The notes beneath the pieces are model-generated. The model had not been told where the DNA came from. It saw only the letters and a program-made list of their open reading frames with translations, and did no database searches. 64,000 nt of DNA from Neofusicoccum parvum (Eukaryota > Ascomycota > Dothideomycetes > Botryosphaeriales > Botryosphaeriaceae). The position numbers were made by a program, and so were the translations under genes. The DNA lies in contig CP087211.1 in the NCBI GenBank assembly GCA_020912385.1, forward strand, positions 1,984,001-2,048,000, read 5' to 3'. Positions 1-11,025 of the stretch are shown here, piece by piece (the stretch's first letter is position 1; each line of letters begins with the position of its first letter).

Positions 1-987
1 TCCACCAACCACCGGAGCCCCCAAGAACGACCAAGCCCGCAATCCGGCAACGCCCGCCCTTGCCCCCTCAGAAAACGGCAGCCCCAACCCCAAACCGGCA
101 GCATCCCGCCCGCCGCCGCCAGCAAATCACCGAGCACGCCCCTTGGCGCATCCTGACGTGCATGGCAGCGCGCCCGCCCAGCCCAGACGGCCCAGCACTT
201 AGATGCGGCTGACGGGCAGGAAGCGCGGCGCAACCGGCTACCTCCGGCAGCCACCGATAAGATAGACAAGAAGCGGCGGGCAAGCTTCGTTTCAGAATAC
301 GCGACCGTTTGGCGTCACCGAACGCAGCCTTGCCCGCGCTGGCGTTTTCTCGCCGGCGCCCCGTCGCTAAAATCAACCCCCTTCCAAGTTTCAAAACGCC
401 GCGCAGGAGCCGTCGCGGCCATGCATTGACGAGCCGGTGCGTCGCGTGTCACGCAGAAGCACTTACAGCACCAGCGGGAATGATGCGTGCGTGTTTGGTT
501 TGCCCGCCGTGTGCGCGCTGCAGGCCTTTTCCCTGGGTGCCTGGATCCTCTGTTCGTCACCCCCTCACCCGCTTGGCGTCCGATTGATTGCGCGATAGGC
601 GTGCGAGCGGTGGGCCTGAGCGGGCGTGGCGAATGAAGCTTACGAGTCCAAGCATCTGCGGATTCATCAATCTGATGCGAGGCCTATCTGCTGTGGGTTG
701 CGTTGGCGTTCGGGTTCGGATGCGCTTGCGAAGGTTTCGGATCTCGGGTTTAGTGGCAGTCACGGCGATGAGCTCGGGGATGCTTGTCTGTCTGTTTGTG
801 TGTTTGTTCAAAGGCGAAGCCATATATATTTTTTACAGTGAAGAATAGAATCTACTCGCTGAATACAAGTCTTAAAGAAGCCACAAAACCCCCTTCGCAA
901 AGCCATCCTTCTAGATCCGCGGAAATTTTTGTCTTAAAACGGGTTCGTTAACCTGCGATTGACACAGGCAAACTCATCACGGGTCAT
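1..987. other. No supportable gene
   Basis: This left-edge stretch is GC-rich at first and then more AT-rich from about 820. Several short open frames exist on both strands, but they are arginine/proline/alanine-rich, overlap each other and resemble no family I recognise. The last 150 bases would be the 3' flank of the monooxygenase gene that ends at 988. Confidence 0.5.
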
Positions 988-1950
988 TTAAACGCGGCGA
1001 GCGACGTCGCGGGCGTGGTTGCCAGAGCTGGTCAGGCTCTGGGTGAGAGAGACGAACCAGTCAATGAGGTCCTGGACGGTGGTGCCCTCGGGAAGGGAAG
1101 TCTCGGGGACGACGCCGGAGGTGGCAGTGGGGGTGGAGGGGAGGACCTGGGTCAGGACGCTGGAGGGGAAAGCAGCGGCGAGCTCGGCGGCGAGGTCACC
1201 CGACGCAGCAGTGGCAGCGGCGGTGGTGGTAGGGATGGAGGAAGCGACGCTGGTGGCCAGGGTGGTCGAGGCAACGGCCTGGACGGCGACCGAGGTGGTG
1301 GCAGCCGGGGTCGAGGCCGCGGCCGAGGAGGCAGCAGAGCTGGAGCCCGAGCCGGACGACGAGCCGGAGCCGGAGCCGCCAACAGTGAAGTCGACGCAAG
1401 ACTCGTAGGTCTGGTCAATGCTCTCGGCGTACCAGTACCATTGGATGACGCAGTCACCAGCGGTGGAGCACTGGCTGCCGAGGTCGCTGGGGATGGTGAT
1501 GTCGAAAGAGGTCTCGTCAGAGGTGACACCGGTGGCGGTGGAGGCGTAGTCGTCCCAGCTCTTCAGGGCAGAGCCGATGACGCTGTTGGAGGCAGTGTCG
1601 ACAATGGAGACGTTGGCAACGCCGGTGTGGGGGGCGCGGATGTCAACCGTGAAGGGGACGGTCTGGCCAGCAGTGTAGGTCTGGACGTTGTCCGTGTTGT
1701 CGGCGAGCTTGTAGCCCTTGCAGAGCCAGATGTCGCAGTCGGCGGCCTTGTAGTCGCTCTGGGAGCTGGCAACCTGGAGCTCGCCCTGGATGTTGCCGTA
1801 GTTGTCGGACTTCTGGTTGTTGTAGACCTGCTGACCGCAGGCGGAAGCCATAGCATCACCGGGCATGCGGGGCTGGGGGCTGGTGACGAAGCCGTGGCCG
1901 TAGACGGCGCTGGCAAGAGCCGGGATGGCGAGGATGTACTTGGCAGACAT
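988..1950 (-). CDS. Secreted lytic polysaccharide monooxygenase, AA16-like
   Basis: A single-exon gene of 320 residues. The ATG at 1950 is chosen because it opens directly into a signal peptide (residues 1-18) whose predicted cleavage leaves His19 as the mature N-terminus, as a copper histidine brace requires. The segment HGFVTSPQPRMPGDA followed by CGQQVYNNQ matches what I recall of the AA16 / chitin-binding type-4 family. His108 in RAPHTGVANVS is the likely second copper ligand. The catalytic domain covers about 19-190 with Cys pairs at 38/72, 77 and 161/167/185. It is followed by a long Ser/Thr/Ala-rich tail without a carbohydrate-binding module or clear GPI signal. Such enzymes oxidatively cleave polysaccharides outside the cell; assignment to AA16 rather than a related family is by motif only. 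An upstream in-frame non-ATG extension was ignored. Confidence 0.85.
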   Translation of the reverse strand: MSAKYILAIPALASAVYGHGFVTSPQPRMPGDAMASACGQQVYNNQKSDNYGNIQGELQVASSQSDYKAADCDIWLCKGYKLADNTDNVQTYTAGQTVPFTVDIRAPHTGVANVSIVDTASNSVIGSALKSWDDYASTATGVTSDETSFDITIPSDLGSQCSTAGDCVIQWYWYAESIDQTYESCVDFTVGGSGSGSSSGSGSSSAASSAAASTPAATTSVAVQAVASTTLATSVASSIPTTTAAATAASGDLAAELAAAFPSSVLTQVLPSTPTATSGVVPETSLPEGTTVQDLIDWFVSLTQSLTSSGNHARDVARRV

Positions 1951-2818
1951 GGTGATGGTGGTGGTGGTTGAGAGAGAGTCGACTTGGAGATTCGCGAGAA
2001 GAGACTGTGAATGTCCTGGTACCTGTACCGGAAGAACGAATGGAGGCTTGGAAAAGAATGTGGTGGTCACAGACCGACGAGAGAGTCAAAGCAAAGGATG
2101 GCTGGCCTTGGTGGTGAGAGAAGAGAAGCCAGTCGAACGAGGCCGCGGCGGGCGACAGATATAGCTGGCGGCGGTGCCTGGGCGCGGCACCCTGGGGCGA
2201 TCATACCGCAGAAAACGGATCTGGGTGTTTCGTCGACTGCCGTAACGAGCGGCATGCGACAGCACCGGTGTGGGCTCGAGGGCGGGGCGCGATCCCTGCC
2301 GCGCGGGCGCTTGGGCGCAGTTTCCTCGGCTGGTGTTTTCAAACAGCTATGCCGCGCCCCTGCCATCTCCGTGCGCATCTCGCCTGGCCGCCCGCCGCCA
2401 GCGCCGCTACGCCCGCCGTTCCCAGTCACGCAGCCGACGCCTGTCTCAGCTTTACAGCGACTTATGGGGGCCGCGCAGACGGGCGCAGAGCCGGCGCCAC
2501 ACGTGCCGGGCGCAGAGCCGCGCAATGACGTCCACGGCGGGCCAGGCCTGCATTTGGGGTGATGAGAGGGGCTGCGACGGAGGTTTTCTGCGGGAGCAGC
2601 GCGCGGGAGAGGCGAGGGTGAGCGGCGAGGGTGGGCGACGAGCGGCAGAGGCAGAGGCTCTTCGGAGCCAATCTCGCCAAGCTCTGGCGCCGCAATGCCA
2701 GCCGGCCTGTGCGCGCTCCCAGGCGCCGGGAAACAGGCGCTTGGCGGCAGGGCGGCCAGCTCTTGAACCGACTGCACCTGAACCCGTCCGCCGCACGTCG
2801 CCTGCAGCAGCATCCGCC
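1951..2818. promoter_or_regulatory. Divergent intergenic region between LPMO and cyclin genes
   Basis: About 870 bases separate the two divergent start codons, so both promoters must lie here. The part nearest the monooxygenase is pyrimidine-rich on the transcribed side, and the part nearest the cyclin is very GC-rich. I see no convincing TATA box. The long open frames crossing this region are shadows of GC-rich composition. Confidence 0.45.
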
Positions 2819-3789
2819 ATGGCGCCCCAGCACGCCTCGCACCTGCGCAACCCGCTGGCCGCCCCCGACCAGCTCGCCTCGTCCGGCTCGCAGCTCGACG
2901 GCATCCCCCCGGACCTCGAGGACTCGATCCGCTTCGCCGGCGCCCGCCTGACCCAGCTCGCGGGCATCCTGCTGCGCCTGCCCGAGGACATCGTCGCCCA
3001 CGCCATCGTCCTCTACACCCGCTTCTGGGCCGGCGCCGAGGGCGGCAGCCTGCGGGAGTACGGAGCCAAGGTGCGTGCTCGTATCCGCCCACGTGACTCT
3101 CCATCCTGCTCTTCCCCAATTTGCTCAGGTCTGCCGCGCAGGATGTCTCCGCCGCCGCGCTCTATCTGACCGCCAAGCTCTCCGCCTACCCGAGGCCGCC
3201 CAGGGCCGTCGTCAACGTCTACGCCTACCTGGACTCCTTCGCGTCCACCTTTGTGGACGCGCCCAAGTTCCAGGAGGCGGTGGACCCGGAGTCGTACTAC
3301 GTGACCGAGGGGACCTACCACGCCCTGCGCGCCATCCTCATGAAGACCGAAGCACACATCCTGCGAGTGCTCGGCTTCGACACCCATGTTGCGCTGCCCT
3401 ACACCCTTGTCATCAACTATCTCCAGACGCTCGGTCTCACGTTTGACGGCGGAGCGGGTACTCAGGTCGCTAAGCGAGCCTTCGCCCATCTGAATACCGC
3501 CCTCCTGAGCCCCCAGCTGCTGTACCTGACTCACCAACCCCCGTCCCTCGCCACCGCCGCAATCTATCTTGCCGCACGCGAGGTCGAGGTCAAGCTCCCC
3601 GGCGAGGAGTGGTGGGAAGTCTTCGACACCGATCGCGAAGAGCTTGGCTTCCTCGTCGTCGCAATGACCAGCATGCCCGGCTTCGCGCAGGACGAGAAGG
3701 CCAAGTGGGGCAGACGCAAGGTCCCCATGTCTCTCGACGACGTCGAGGCAGAGCTGGAGCGCAGGCGCATGCTCGAGGAGGGCCAATGA
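2819..3789 (+). CDS. Cyclin L-like protein
   Basis: Two exons, 2819-3070 and 3142-3789, give 299 residues. The 71-nt intron has a GTGCGT donor and ends in CGCAG; joining restores EYGAK|DVSAAALYLTAK in phase 0. The first cyclin box contains ARLTQLAGILLRLPEDIVA and then VINVF-like VVNVYAYL. The second contains VALPYTLVINYLQTLG and SLATAAIYLAAREVEVKLP. These segments closely follow cyclin L (QAGILLRLP, INVFHRL, HPHKIIVMYLQ, ACIYLAARTLEIPLP). Cyclin L partners CDK10/11-type kinases in transcription and splicing. The protein ends shortly after the second box in an acidic/basic helix and lacks the RS-rich tail of animal cyclin L, as expected for short fungal homologues. The kinase partner cannot be inferred here. 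Confidence 0.85.
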
Positions 3790-6108
3790 TTAGCAAACGA
3801 GCCGCTGAAACAACTTCGACCAAAATCCCGACGGTGGTTGGCGGGCTCTTCCAGAAGCTCCAAAATTGCCTTCAGGATCGCTTCCGGGGCCTTGTGGCAT
3901 TTCCGCACGGCTTTCCAGAAGCGGCTGCGATCCGCCCCATAGCCACGACCCACTCGCCCTTTTGCGGAGCTTCGAGTAGTCGACATGTTCGAATCCGGCC
4001 GCCCTGGCGCTCCTCCGCATAATGCCGCACTTTAAGGAGTTTATTAGGCCAGCTGTTGCGCTGTCACGCAGGGGTCCGTGCAAGCTTGGAGACGGCTCAG
4101 GAGAACGCTAGCGGTGAGAAGTAGTAATCATTGCCAATGAAGCCCATGGCCTCTGTCTTCTTCAACAACATATTAATGCTGCTTTATTTCCGTAGAGCAC
4201 TCCTGTATATCTGCTGGCATGTGATCGCATTACTACTCATGATATCTCGCCCCCTCATTCTTTCGCGTTCAAGCATCGCGTTGTTGAGAAGAGACATAGA
4301 AGGTCTAGTTGCTGTTTACCCATTGCTTTACTTTCTCATGTAGACGTGTTTGGTCCTCATAGGAAGAGAAGAACTACTTGGTGGGCTTTGGAAGACTTAT
4401 GAGTGGTAAAGACGCTTTCGTTGGCGTCGTCTCGAGAGATATTCCAATCGACAGGTACGCGGTTCAATGACGAGCTTCATGCATGGCTCATGATGAATAG
4501 GAATCGTTGGATACACTACTGTTCCCCATCAATAATACGAGTTATTGCTACACCGCATGTGCTATTACATCTAGCTCAGACGCTATTTCATTGTCGAAGG
4601 CCTTATATTCAAGCTCATGTTTCTAGGCAAAAGCGGGAGTCAATAAAGTCAGCGAGATCGTCTAGCTGATTGGCATATCCCCCCAAGCGCTAATTTAATA
4701 GACATAGGACGACCAGATTTAAAAACAAAAAAACTCATTTATTACCAACGGCCACTATGTGCTACACATGGCCGCAGCCCTCACATTTAACCTACGTAAT
4801 GAACCTCTGTGCGATGATGCTGGTCCGTCGACCCGTTAATGCAGTTTTTTAACGTCGAGGACCTCCGCTTGCTTGGCCTGACCGCGTGATACTTCGCGTA
4901 TCTGCTGTCTCATTGCGGTCCGGAAGCATGCTAAAACAAGCTTCTGTGTGTGAGGGTATAACCTTATTCCTCGTGTTGCGTGTCATGAGTTGAGCCTGGG
5001 GTTTCTACCGTTCTGGGTTAGTCGTGCTTGGCAACTGACACCGCGAACACAACACCGGAAGCAACGGTGGAACATAGGACCGCGGAATCCACTCGGAAAA
5101 GAAAAGGGAGTGATTTCATGCCTCCACGAAGCGAGACGTAATAGAACGATAGGACATCTGCCTTCTTTCAGTGATCAGTGCTGCAGTGCTCTCTGGAAGC
5201 TTCGAATCGGTATCACTCCCTGGCTTCTGTGGCCCTCAATATCAGTTTGAATGACTTGTCACTTTCTCTTCCCTCCTCGGCCTGATTCCTCCCTCCCCTC
5301 CCAAGCCCGCATCTTGCATGCAGCATCACAGCCTTAACAGCACAGCCTTCACGAGACCTCGAAACCCATCACTGCTCTCGCACGCGCCTCTGCATCAATT
5401 CGTGCTGATAATACACGCCACCATGCCACCACCTCCAACCTCTGCGTCCGTCAAACACTCGCACCTTCCAGCGCCTTGGTCTAAAATTCACAAAATTCCA
5501 ACAAAAGTCAAGAATCTATCCACATGCTGAAGTTCTCGAAGCAGGCAGAGAGCATGTGCGCTGTTCAGCCGAAGAAAAAGCTCAGCCATCACCTCTGCTT
5601 TTAAGCAACCGGACAGGGCCTCCTCCAGGACGCCCACCAGACCTGGCAGGAATCAGGACCCCGTGCTGAACCGGCTCGCGCAGGACCAGCGGAGCAGCTG
5701 GTGCACCGACGCGGCAGCGCACATGCGCTCGAGCAAGAAAATCACCGAACCGCGGACATGCACACGGTCAACCAAGAAGAAGAAGGTCAAGGCTTGTGGG
5801 TAGTATTCGGACATTAACAAAAGTGTGTGTGTGTGTTGTATGAGTGCCATGCGTCATCCTACACGTTCTTCCCGTCATCGTAATTCCAACCTTCTGCTGG
5901 CGAAAGTCAAAAGTGCATCTCCATAGCCGCCGCCCCTAACATAATGATGTCTGCCACTGTCCTCCGAGCTCTCTCCTCGAGTGACCAAACGTCCCCGCTC
6001 ATCGGCTGACCGAACCGTTTCTACACGAAGCACCAAATCTGCTCGTCGAAGGCAAAACTGGAAACCAAACACCATTCAAATAATCTCATCCATCCATCCC
6101 TCTCAAGT
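3790..6108. other. 2.3 kb intergenic stretch, no gene seen
   Basis: Between convergent cyclin and VPS35 genes. From about 4100 to 5000 the sequence is clearly more AT-rich than its surroundings and full of stops in all frames; it could be an old, decayed repeat, but I cannot identify one. A short GT run lies near 5822-5835. The open frames here are short and show no recognisable protein. Confidence 0.5.
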
Positions 6109-9067
6109 TCACTTGGCAGCAGTAACGACGCCTTCGTATTCCCTTGATGCGATGTAGTCGAGAGTGCGCTGGAAATGCTTGCGAGGGTTCTCGAGACTGG
6201 ATGTGTTCTCGTTGGTGTTAAGGTTGGAGTGGATGAGCTCGATAAGACCATTGAGGTACTTGGTCGTAACCTGTCGCGTAGGCTTAGTCAGCAGGCGGCC
6301 TCCAGGGATCATCAGAGGGGTACTCACAGCCTCGTTCTCCTGGTCGAAGTAGTATACATAGCGATTGAGGATCTCGACGAACAATTCAACACTGACGGCC
6401 GCGTCCATGCATGCGTCAGCCACTCTGAGCGCACGCTGCAAGCATTCAAGCACACGCTTGCCGTCACGGTAGAGCTGTGCACTGTCAGTAAATCATCCAT
6501 GATTGAAACAACAAGGCTCCACGTACATCCTTAGGATCCTCCTCGCCGCGAGCTCTGATCTCAGTCGCCCACCACAGATGGCTCGCAAGGTAGACAGCAC
6601 GGCACTGATCGGGCTTCTTCAGGAGCTTGCTTCCGTGAAGAGCACACTTGGTGATGAGGGTGTCGTAGTTGTCTCTGCTGAAGTTTCTAGTAGTGTGAAG
6701 ACCTCCAGCAATGATGCAGACAGCTTGGAATTGTGCACGACTGTCGCTAATTGCCTCCTCGTATATAGTGAAGGCTTGCGCGAAGAATTCGTAAGCAATT
6801 TCTTCGTGGCCCGTCTGATCAGCGACTTGGCCGCATGCAACAAAGAGCCGGAGCGAGAGGTCTGCTGCACCGCAGCGGGCGTACAGCGTGCTGAGGAGGG
6901 AGTGTGCGAACTTGTAAAGCGCCGAAGATTGCGAATTCCAGTTGTCGTCGAAATGCTCGCGCGTCTTGAATTTCCTGGCGAGCTTGAGGGACGCGGTGAT
7001 GAGAGCAGGAGTGGTATATTTGACTCGCTCGTTGCCTTCGCTGAACGCTTTCCGTGCCGCTTGAAGGAGCTTCTTTTCGTCAATTCTCGCTTATAATGAA
7101 AAGGACAGCAGGACATACCTTGAATTGCGTATCGTTGTCTGGGCCATGAATCAGGTGCGTTATCCGTGCCAGCCAACCTTGTTCTTCGATTGTCTCGTCG
7201 GTTTCCATACCCTTCCTCTGCAGAGGCCCGCCTGGGTAGCCAGTGGGTTGTTGTGCGCCCTCCTTGATGAGGACCTTCAGAATCTCAAGTACTGACTCCA
7301 GGTTCTCCACCGAGCCGATAGTGGTCGTGTTCCTCAGTAGACTCCGAGCTACCTCACCAGCCACTGCTCTTCTTGTCGGGTAGGGTTGAGAGTGAAGGAG
7401 GGGTACAAAGTTCGGGAGAGCAAGTGCGGTGAATAGGGAAAGGTAAGCCTTGAGCGGCGCGAGAAGAAGGTTGAGGATGTTGGATTGAGAAGCTTGAGAG
7501 TGGAGGTCAGCGCTGTTTGCGTACTGTGCAACTCTCTCATTTGCGAAGTCAAGAACACGATCGACGTAATCCAGACGGTCCGGGTAGATGCTCCTGCTTT
7601 TAATTAGCAACAAAAAGACCCAGATTGAATGGGCAATCCTTACAGTGCGAGATTCGTGAGGGAAACAAGCAAGGCGATTGTGTCCTGAATTGGCAGACGA
7701 GCCATCTTAACCAATGCCGCAACTTGTTCGTAGAAAATCTCAAAGAGTTTGACGTTCTCCGGAATTCCGCGGTGCTTCTTCACCTCGCCATCTACGGCCG
7801 TAGCTTCGGTCGTGGTCGTGTCCTCTGTTGCTTCCGATGGAGCGACTGTTGTGGACTCCGAAGGAGCAATGGAGCCCTCTTCGCCTTCGTCGTGTTCCGA
7901 ATCGCCGTTCTCGCCGTTCTGTTGCTTTGGTGGTTCCGCACTCTTCGCATCCTTCGATATCCGCAGCTGCTCAAGAAGCTTGGCTGTGGCTTCTTCCTCA
8001 TTCTGCTTCCGCTGCTCGGGAGTCTCAGCATCAGCCTCCCTGCCTGCGTATGCTGATAGCCTGTCCATCAAACTGATGACAATCGCTTTGACGTTGACAT
8101 GGGGATTGAGTCTGGCCGTGGCGGAGAGGAATTGGTCGAGCGTGTGGAGGTGGAACTCATCGGGGAACACCTGAATAATGACTTCTGGTCGGTCAGCATG
8201 AGGGCTTCAGGTCGATTCTGGCGAGGGAGACTTACCGTCGAGGAGATACTCTTGCGCCAGGACATCGCGGCACTGCACGACCTGCTCGAGGAGCGGGCCG
8301 AGGATCTTCTTGTAGTTCTCCAGATCGACCAGCTGACTCAGACGCACCAGATTGCTTCCAACCAGCAATTGCAGCTCCTGCCTTTCCTTGGTCCGCTGCT
8401 CCCGCTCCCGCGAATGACCCTGATGTTGTAGTCGCACCCAAAGCTTGTTCATCTCGACAAAATTGGTCAGGATGAAACTGATGGAGTCTTGCAAGTTGCC
8501 CTCGGGTCCATCACCATCGCCGGAGGGAAGACAGTCGCGAGCCTGTCCGGAGAGGTAGTATCGTAGAAATAGACCGCGGACGGGGTGCTGCACGCCACGG
8601 CTCATCTCCATCATGTCCTTCATGATCTCCTTGACCGGCGCATCCTCGATGGCCATATACACGGTGCCAACGGTTATCATGAGATACAGGCGCGGGATGA
8701 TGTTGCCAGCATATTGGACCAGCTCATACAGGTCGGCGAGGTGGTTGACCGGGTGGTTGTCGCGCAGGTAGACGGAGAGATAGCGCAGCGCGTCGAAGAC
8801 AGCCATGTACAGCTCGTAGTACTGCTTGGGGCCGAGGCTGCTGGTCCGCAGTTCGGAAACGAGGGTCGAGCTGTGGGTGCAGGGTCAGTATAAAGCTGTC
8901 GCATGCGCGCGACACGGGCGGAGGGGCTCGTACCAGCACTTGAGCGCGTCCATCAGCTTCCCCGGAGTCTCCAGGCAGCGCCGCATGAGCATCGTTTGCT
9001 GGCGCACCACGCCCAGGGCATCCTCCAGCAGGCGCGACTGGTCTTCCACGGGCGGAGGCGACGCCAT
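6109..9067 (-). CDS. VPS35: Vacuolar protein sorting-associated protein 35 (retromer)
   Basis: Seven exons in transcription order: 9067-8934, 8870-8236, 8184-7644, 7593-7119, 7069-6527, 6474-6328, 6270-6109 (878 residues). VPS35 is the alpha-solenoid scaffold of retromer, which returns cargo from endosomes to the Golgi. The N-terminus ([20 protein letters not shown]) and the VPS26-binding PRLYLM motif are intact. The segments [29 protein letters not shown] and the C-terminal HFQRTLDYI all follow the family in order. An acidic, Glu/Thr/Ser-rich insertion of about 65 residues lies in exon 3 before KLFEIF and explains the length above about 800. Two acceptors are ambiguous: exon 3 could start at 8184 or 8181, and exon 5 at 7072 or 7069; I chose those that fit the family best. 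The last intron (57 nt) is in frame without a stop, so retention would add 19 residues. Confidence 0.95.
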
Positions 9068-9682
9068 TGCTGCGATCGAGGTGGGATGGTGGCGTGTGAC
9101 GGGAGGGTGTTGTCGTGGGAGTCGGCGCTGGTGCTGGTGATGCCGTTCGGTTGGCGACGTCGTCCCCTCGAACTGTGGCTGTGGCTGGTGCCGGGGCCCT
9201 TCCCGCGAATCGATGCTTGTCAGCCCGCGCACCACCAAGGGCTCCACTCCACGGCGTCGCACGCGCAAGGACTGCATTGTGTGTGGATTTCCGTATGCAT
9301 TTGTCTAGTCTACAGTATTTACTTGAAAATCGCAAGCTCTGTACTTTGGTACTTTGCAAAACGCCTTCCCGATGCATCCCATGCGTTGGGCAGCTGTTGC
9401 TGCTGCGCCACGACTTCCTAAAACGGACTCCATCTGATGCATCATAATGCAGCCATCGTCATTTCTCATCACTCATCTCCCCTGTAATTACCAATGTTGC
9501 AAACCAAGTATTCTCCAAAGAAGCGAAGATCTCTCGCGAATAAGAGGGAAAAAAGAAGAAAAGGAAATAACCGGTTGGAAAGTTTCGATCGCGCAAAAGA
9601 CATGCAGAATATAATTATTGCCTTCGGTAATGGCGGTCTCTAGAGGAGCCAGCACCTAGAGAAGAATGTATGGTTGTTTGAA
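9068..9682. other. VPS35 upstream / secreted protein downstream flank
   Basis: This holds the VPS35 promoter and 5' leader and the 3' flank of the gene ending... upstream side at 9683. The first 200 bases are GC-rich; the remainder is AT-richer. I see no additional gene. Confidence 0.45.
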
Positions 9683-10378
9683 TCATGCCGCAGCAATCGT
9701 CGTCCAGGTTTTGATCGCGTATGATGTGTGCCACATGCCGTTGTCATAGTATGAAGTCGTGTCCGAATGAGTGGCCGTAACCGTGACGACCGAAGGAGGT
9801 AGTGTCACGACACTGACGGAAACAACCGGAGAAGAGGTAAGGCTGGGCATGATAAAGGTGGTGTTGCCCGCCACGATCGTGCTTGTCGGTGCAGCTGTCG
9901 TTGGAGCAGATGAGGTTGATGTCGGGCTAGCGAGGATGGTGGTCGTGTAGACAACAGTCTGAGTGACGGATGGAGCAGGGTATTGTGTCTCCGTAACCAC
10001 GATCGTGGTGTCCTGCGTATACACAATAGTCTCCGTTGCAAGTGGAGGCGCGGTTGTCGTGGCTGATACAGTCTCCGTGAGTGTGACCGAGGAGAGCTGG
10101 TCAGACGTGGAGGCTGATGTAGGCCCTCCGTCTACGTTGACTACGGAGTAGGACTTCGTGGGTGCTCTCTTCTGGAGAGCTTGTGCCTTGTTGCCTGCAT
10201 CAATCTGCCCAACGGCGTCTACGCCCGACGAGCCATCAACGTTGACGATAGCGTATGAGCGTGATTTTACGGGGGCGCACGCGTTACTGTGTCGGGAGTC
10301 GATCGCCTCGAATGGCAATGCTGATGTGAGGCCAGCGGTGAGAAGGCCGAAGCAGACGAATCGGATGGGAGCGCGCAT
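9683..10378 (-). CDS. Secreted Ser/Thr-rich protein with short repeats
   Basis: A single exon of 231 residues from the ATG at 10378, which opens into a typical signal peptide (RFVCFGLLTAGLTSALP). After it come two similar segments, APVKSRSYAIVNVDG and APTKSYSVVNVDG. The second is directly preceded by a Lys-Arg pair (QALQKR), a classic Kex2 site. The remaining two thirds are Ser/Thr/Val-rich (VTETQYPAPSVTQTVVYTTT), typical of O-mannosylated wall or extracellular proteins. There is no clear C-terminal GPI signal. I do not recognise the family. Two readings are possible: a cell-wall mannoprotein with a processed propeptide, or a Kex2-processed peptide precursor with few repeats. A longer in-frame upstream start exists but would bury the signal peptide. 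Confidence 0.7.
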   Translation of the reverse strand: MRAPIRFVCFGLLTAGLTSALPFEAIDSRHSNACAPVKSRSYAIVNVDGSSGVDAVGQIDAGNKAQALQKRAPTKSYSVVNVDGGPTSASTSDQLSSVTLTETVSATTTAPPLATETIVYTQDTTIVVTETQYPAPSVTQTVVYTTTILASPTSTSSAPTTAAPTSTIVAGNTTFIMPSLTSSPVVSVSVVTLPPSVVTVTATHSDTTSYYDNGMWHTSYAIKTWTTIAAA

Positions 10379-11025
10379 GTTCGGTGGTGAGATAGGAACA
10401 GCGCGAAAGCTCTGACTCGAAAACGAAGAGCGCAGCGTATGCAGATCGAGTAAGGATACGAACAGAGTGTGAAGAAATGGCGTTAGCACGGCCGATCCTG
10501 TGCGTGCTCGAGAAATGTGGAGATGATGAAGTTTCTTTGCATGAAGAACAAAGGACAGTTGCAGAAGAATGTGCGATGTTGCCCAAGGGACTTGCCCGCC
10601 ATCCGCGTGGATTTTAGGAGGCTGGGTGGTTGGGACTTGCGGGTGGCTGGCATGAACCCGGGGGAGGGGCTGGGAATAAACAAACGCGGCTCAAGATCTC
10701 GCTTAATCCCGACGCTAAGCCCTATGGCCCGGCAACCCCGGAGACTTTCACATGCTTTGCGCCGCCCTGCTGCTGAAGCAGCTTGCGAATGAGCGAGGAA
10801 CATGGCCAAGCCGTGATAGGTTTGCTTGCAAAAAGCAGCACATGCACTTGATTGATGAGGGACTACAGGAGGGTACTGCCAAGACAGCCCAGCCGCACAG
10901 CCACTCGATGATGTCACTCTCGTTCTCTTCGCTTTTGCCTGAGCAAGGAGCAGCAAATTCGGCGCAGACTCCCGTGCGTCCGATACTGGAATACGTATGG
11001 TTATTGTATATTCAGGCACATCTGC
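10379..11025. other. Intergenic region
   Basis: Promoter side of the secreted-protein gene and 3' side of the dehydrogenase gene. It contains no coding region I can support. Confidence 0.4.

Noticed and set aside
1015..1971. Long plus-strand open frame of Gly/Asp/Arg composition opposite the LPMO
   Set aside because: It is antisense to a gene with a clear signal peptide and catalytic motifs; its composition is what a GC-rich third position produces.
2067..3119. 350-codon minus-strand frame opposite the cyclin gene
   Set aside because: Arg/Pro/Gly-rich, no motifs, and overlaps the cyclin exon and its promoter region.
3975..4010. tRNA-like B-box sequence (TGTTCGAATCC)
   Set aside because: The flanking five bases on each side do not pair as a T stem, and no A box or acceptor stem is found. 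Similar hits near 19021 and 31361 also fail.
4100..4860. RIP-mutated transposon
   Set aside because: The AT-rich character is suggestive, but no coding remnant, terminal repeat or target duplication could be recognised by eye.
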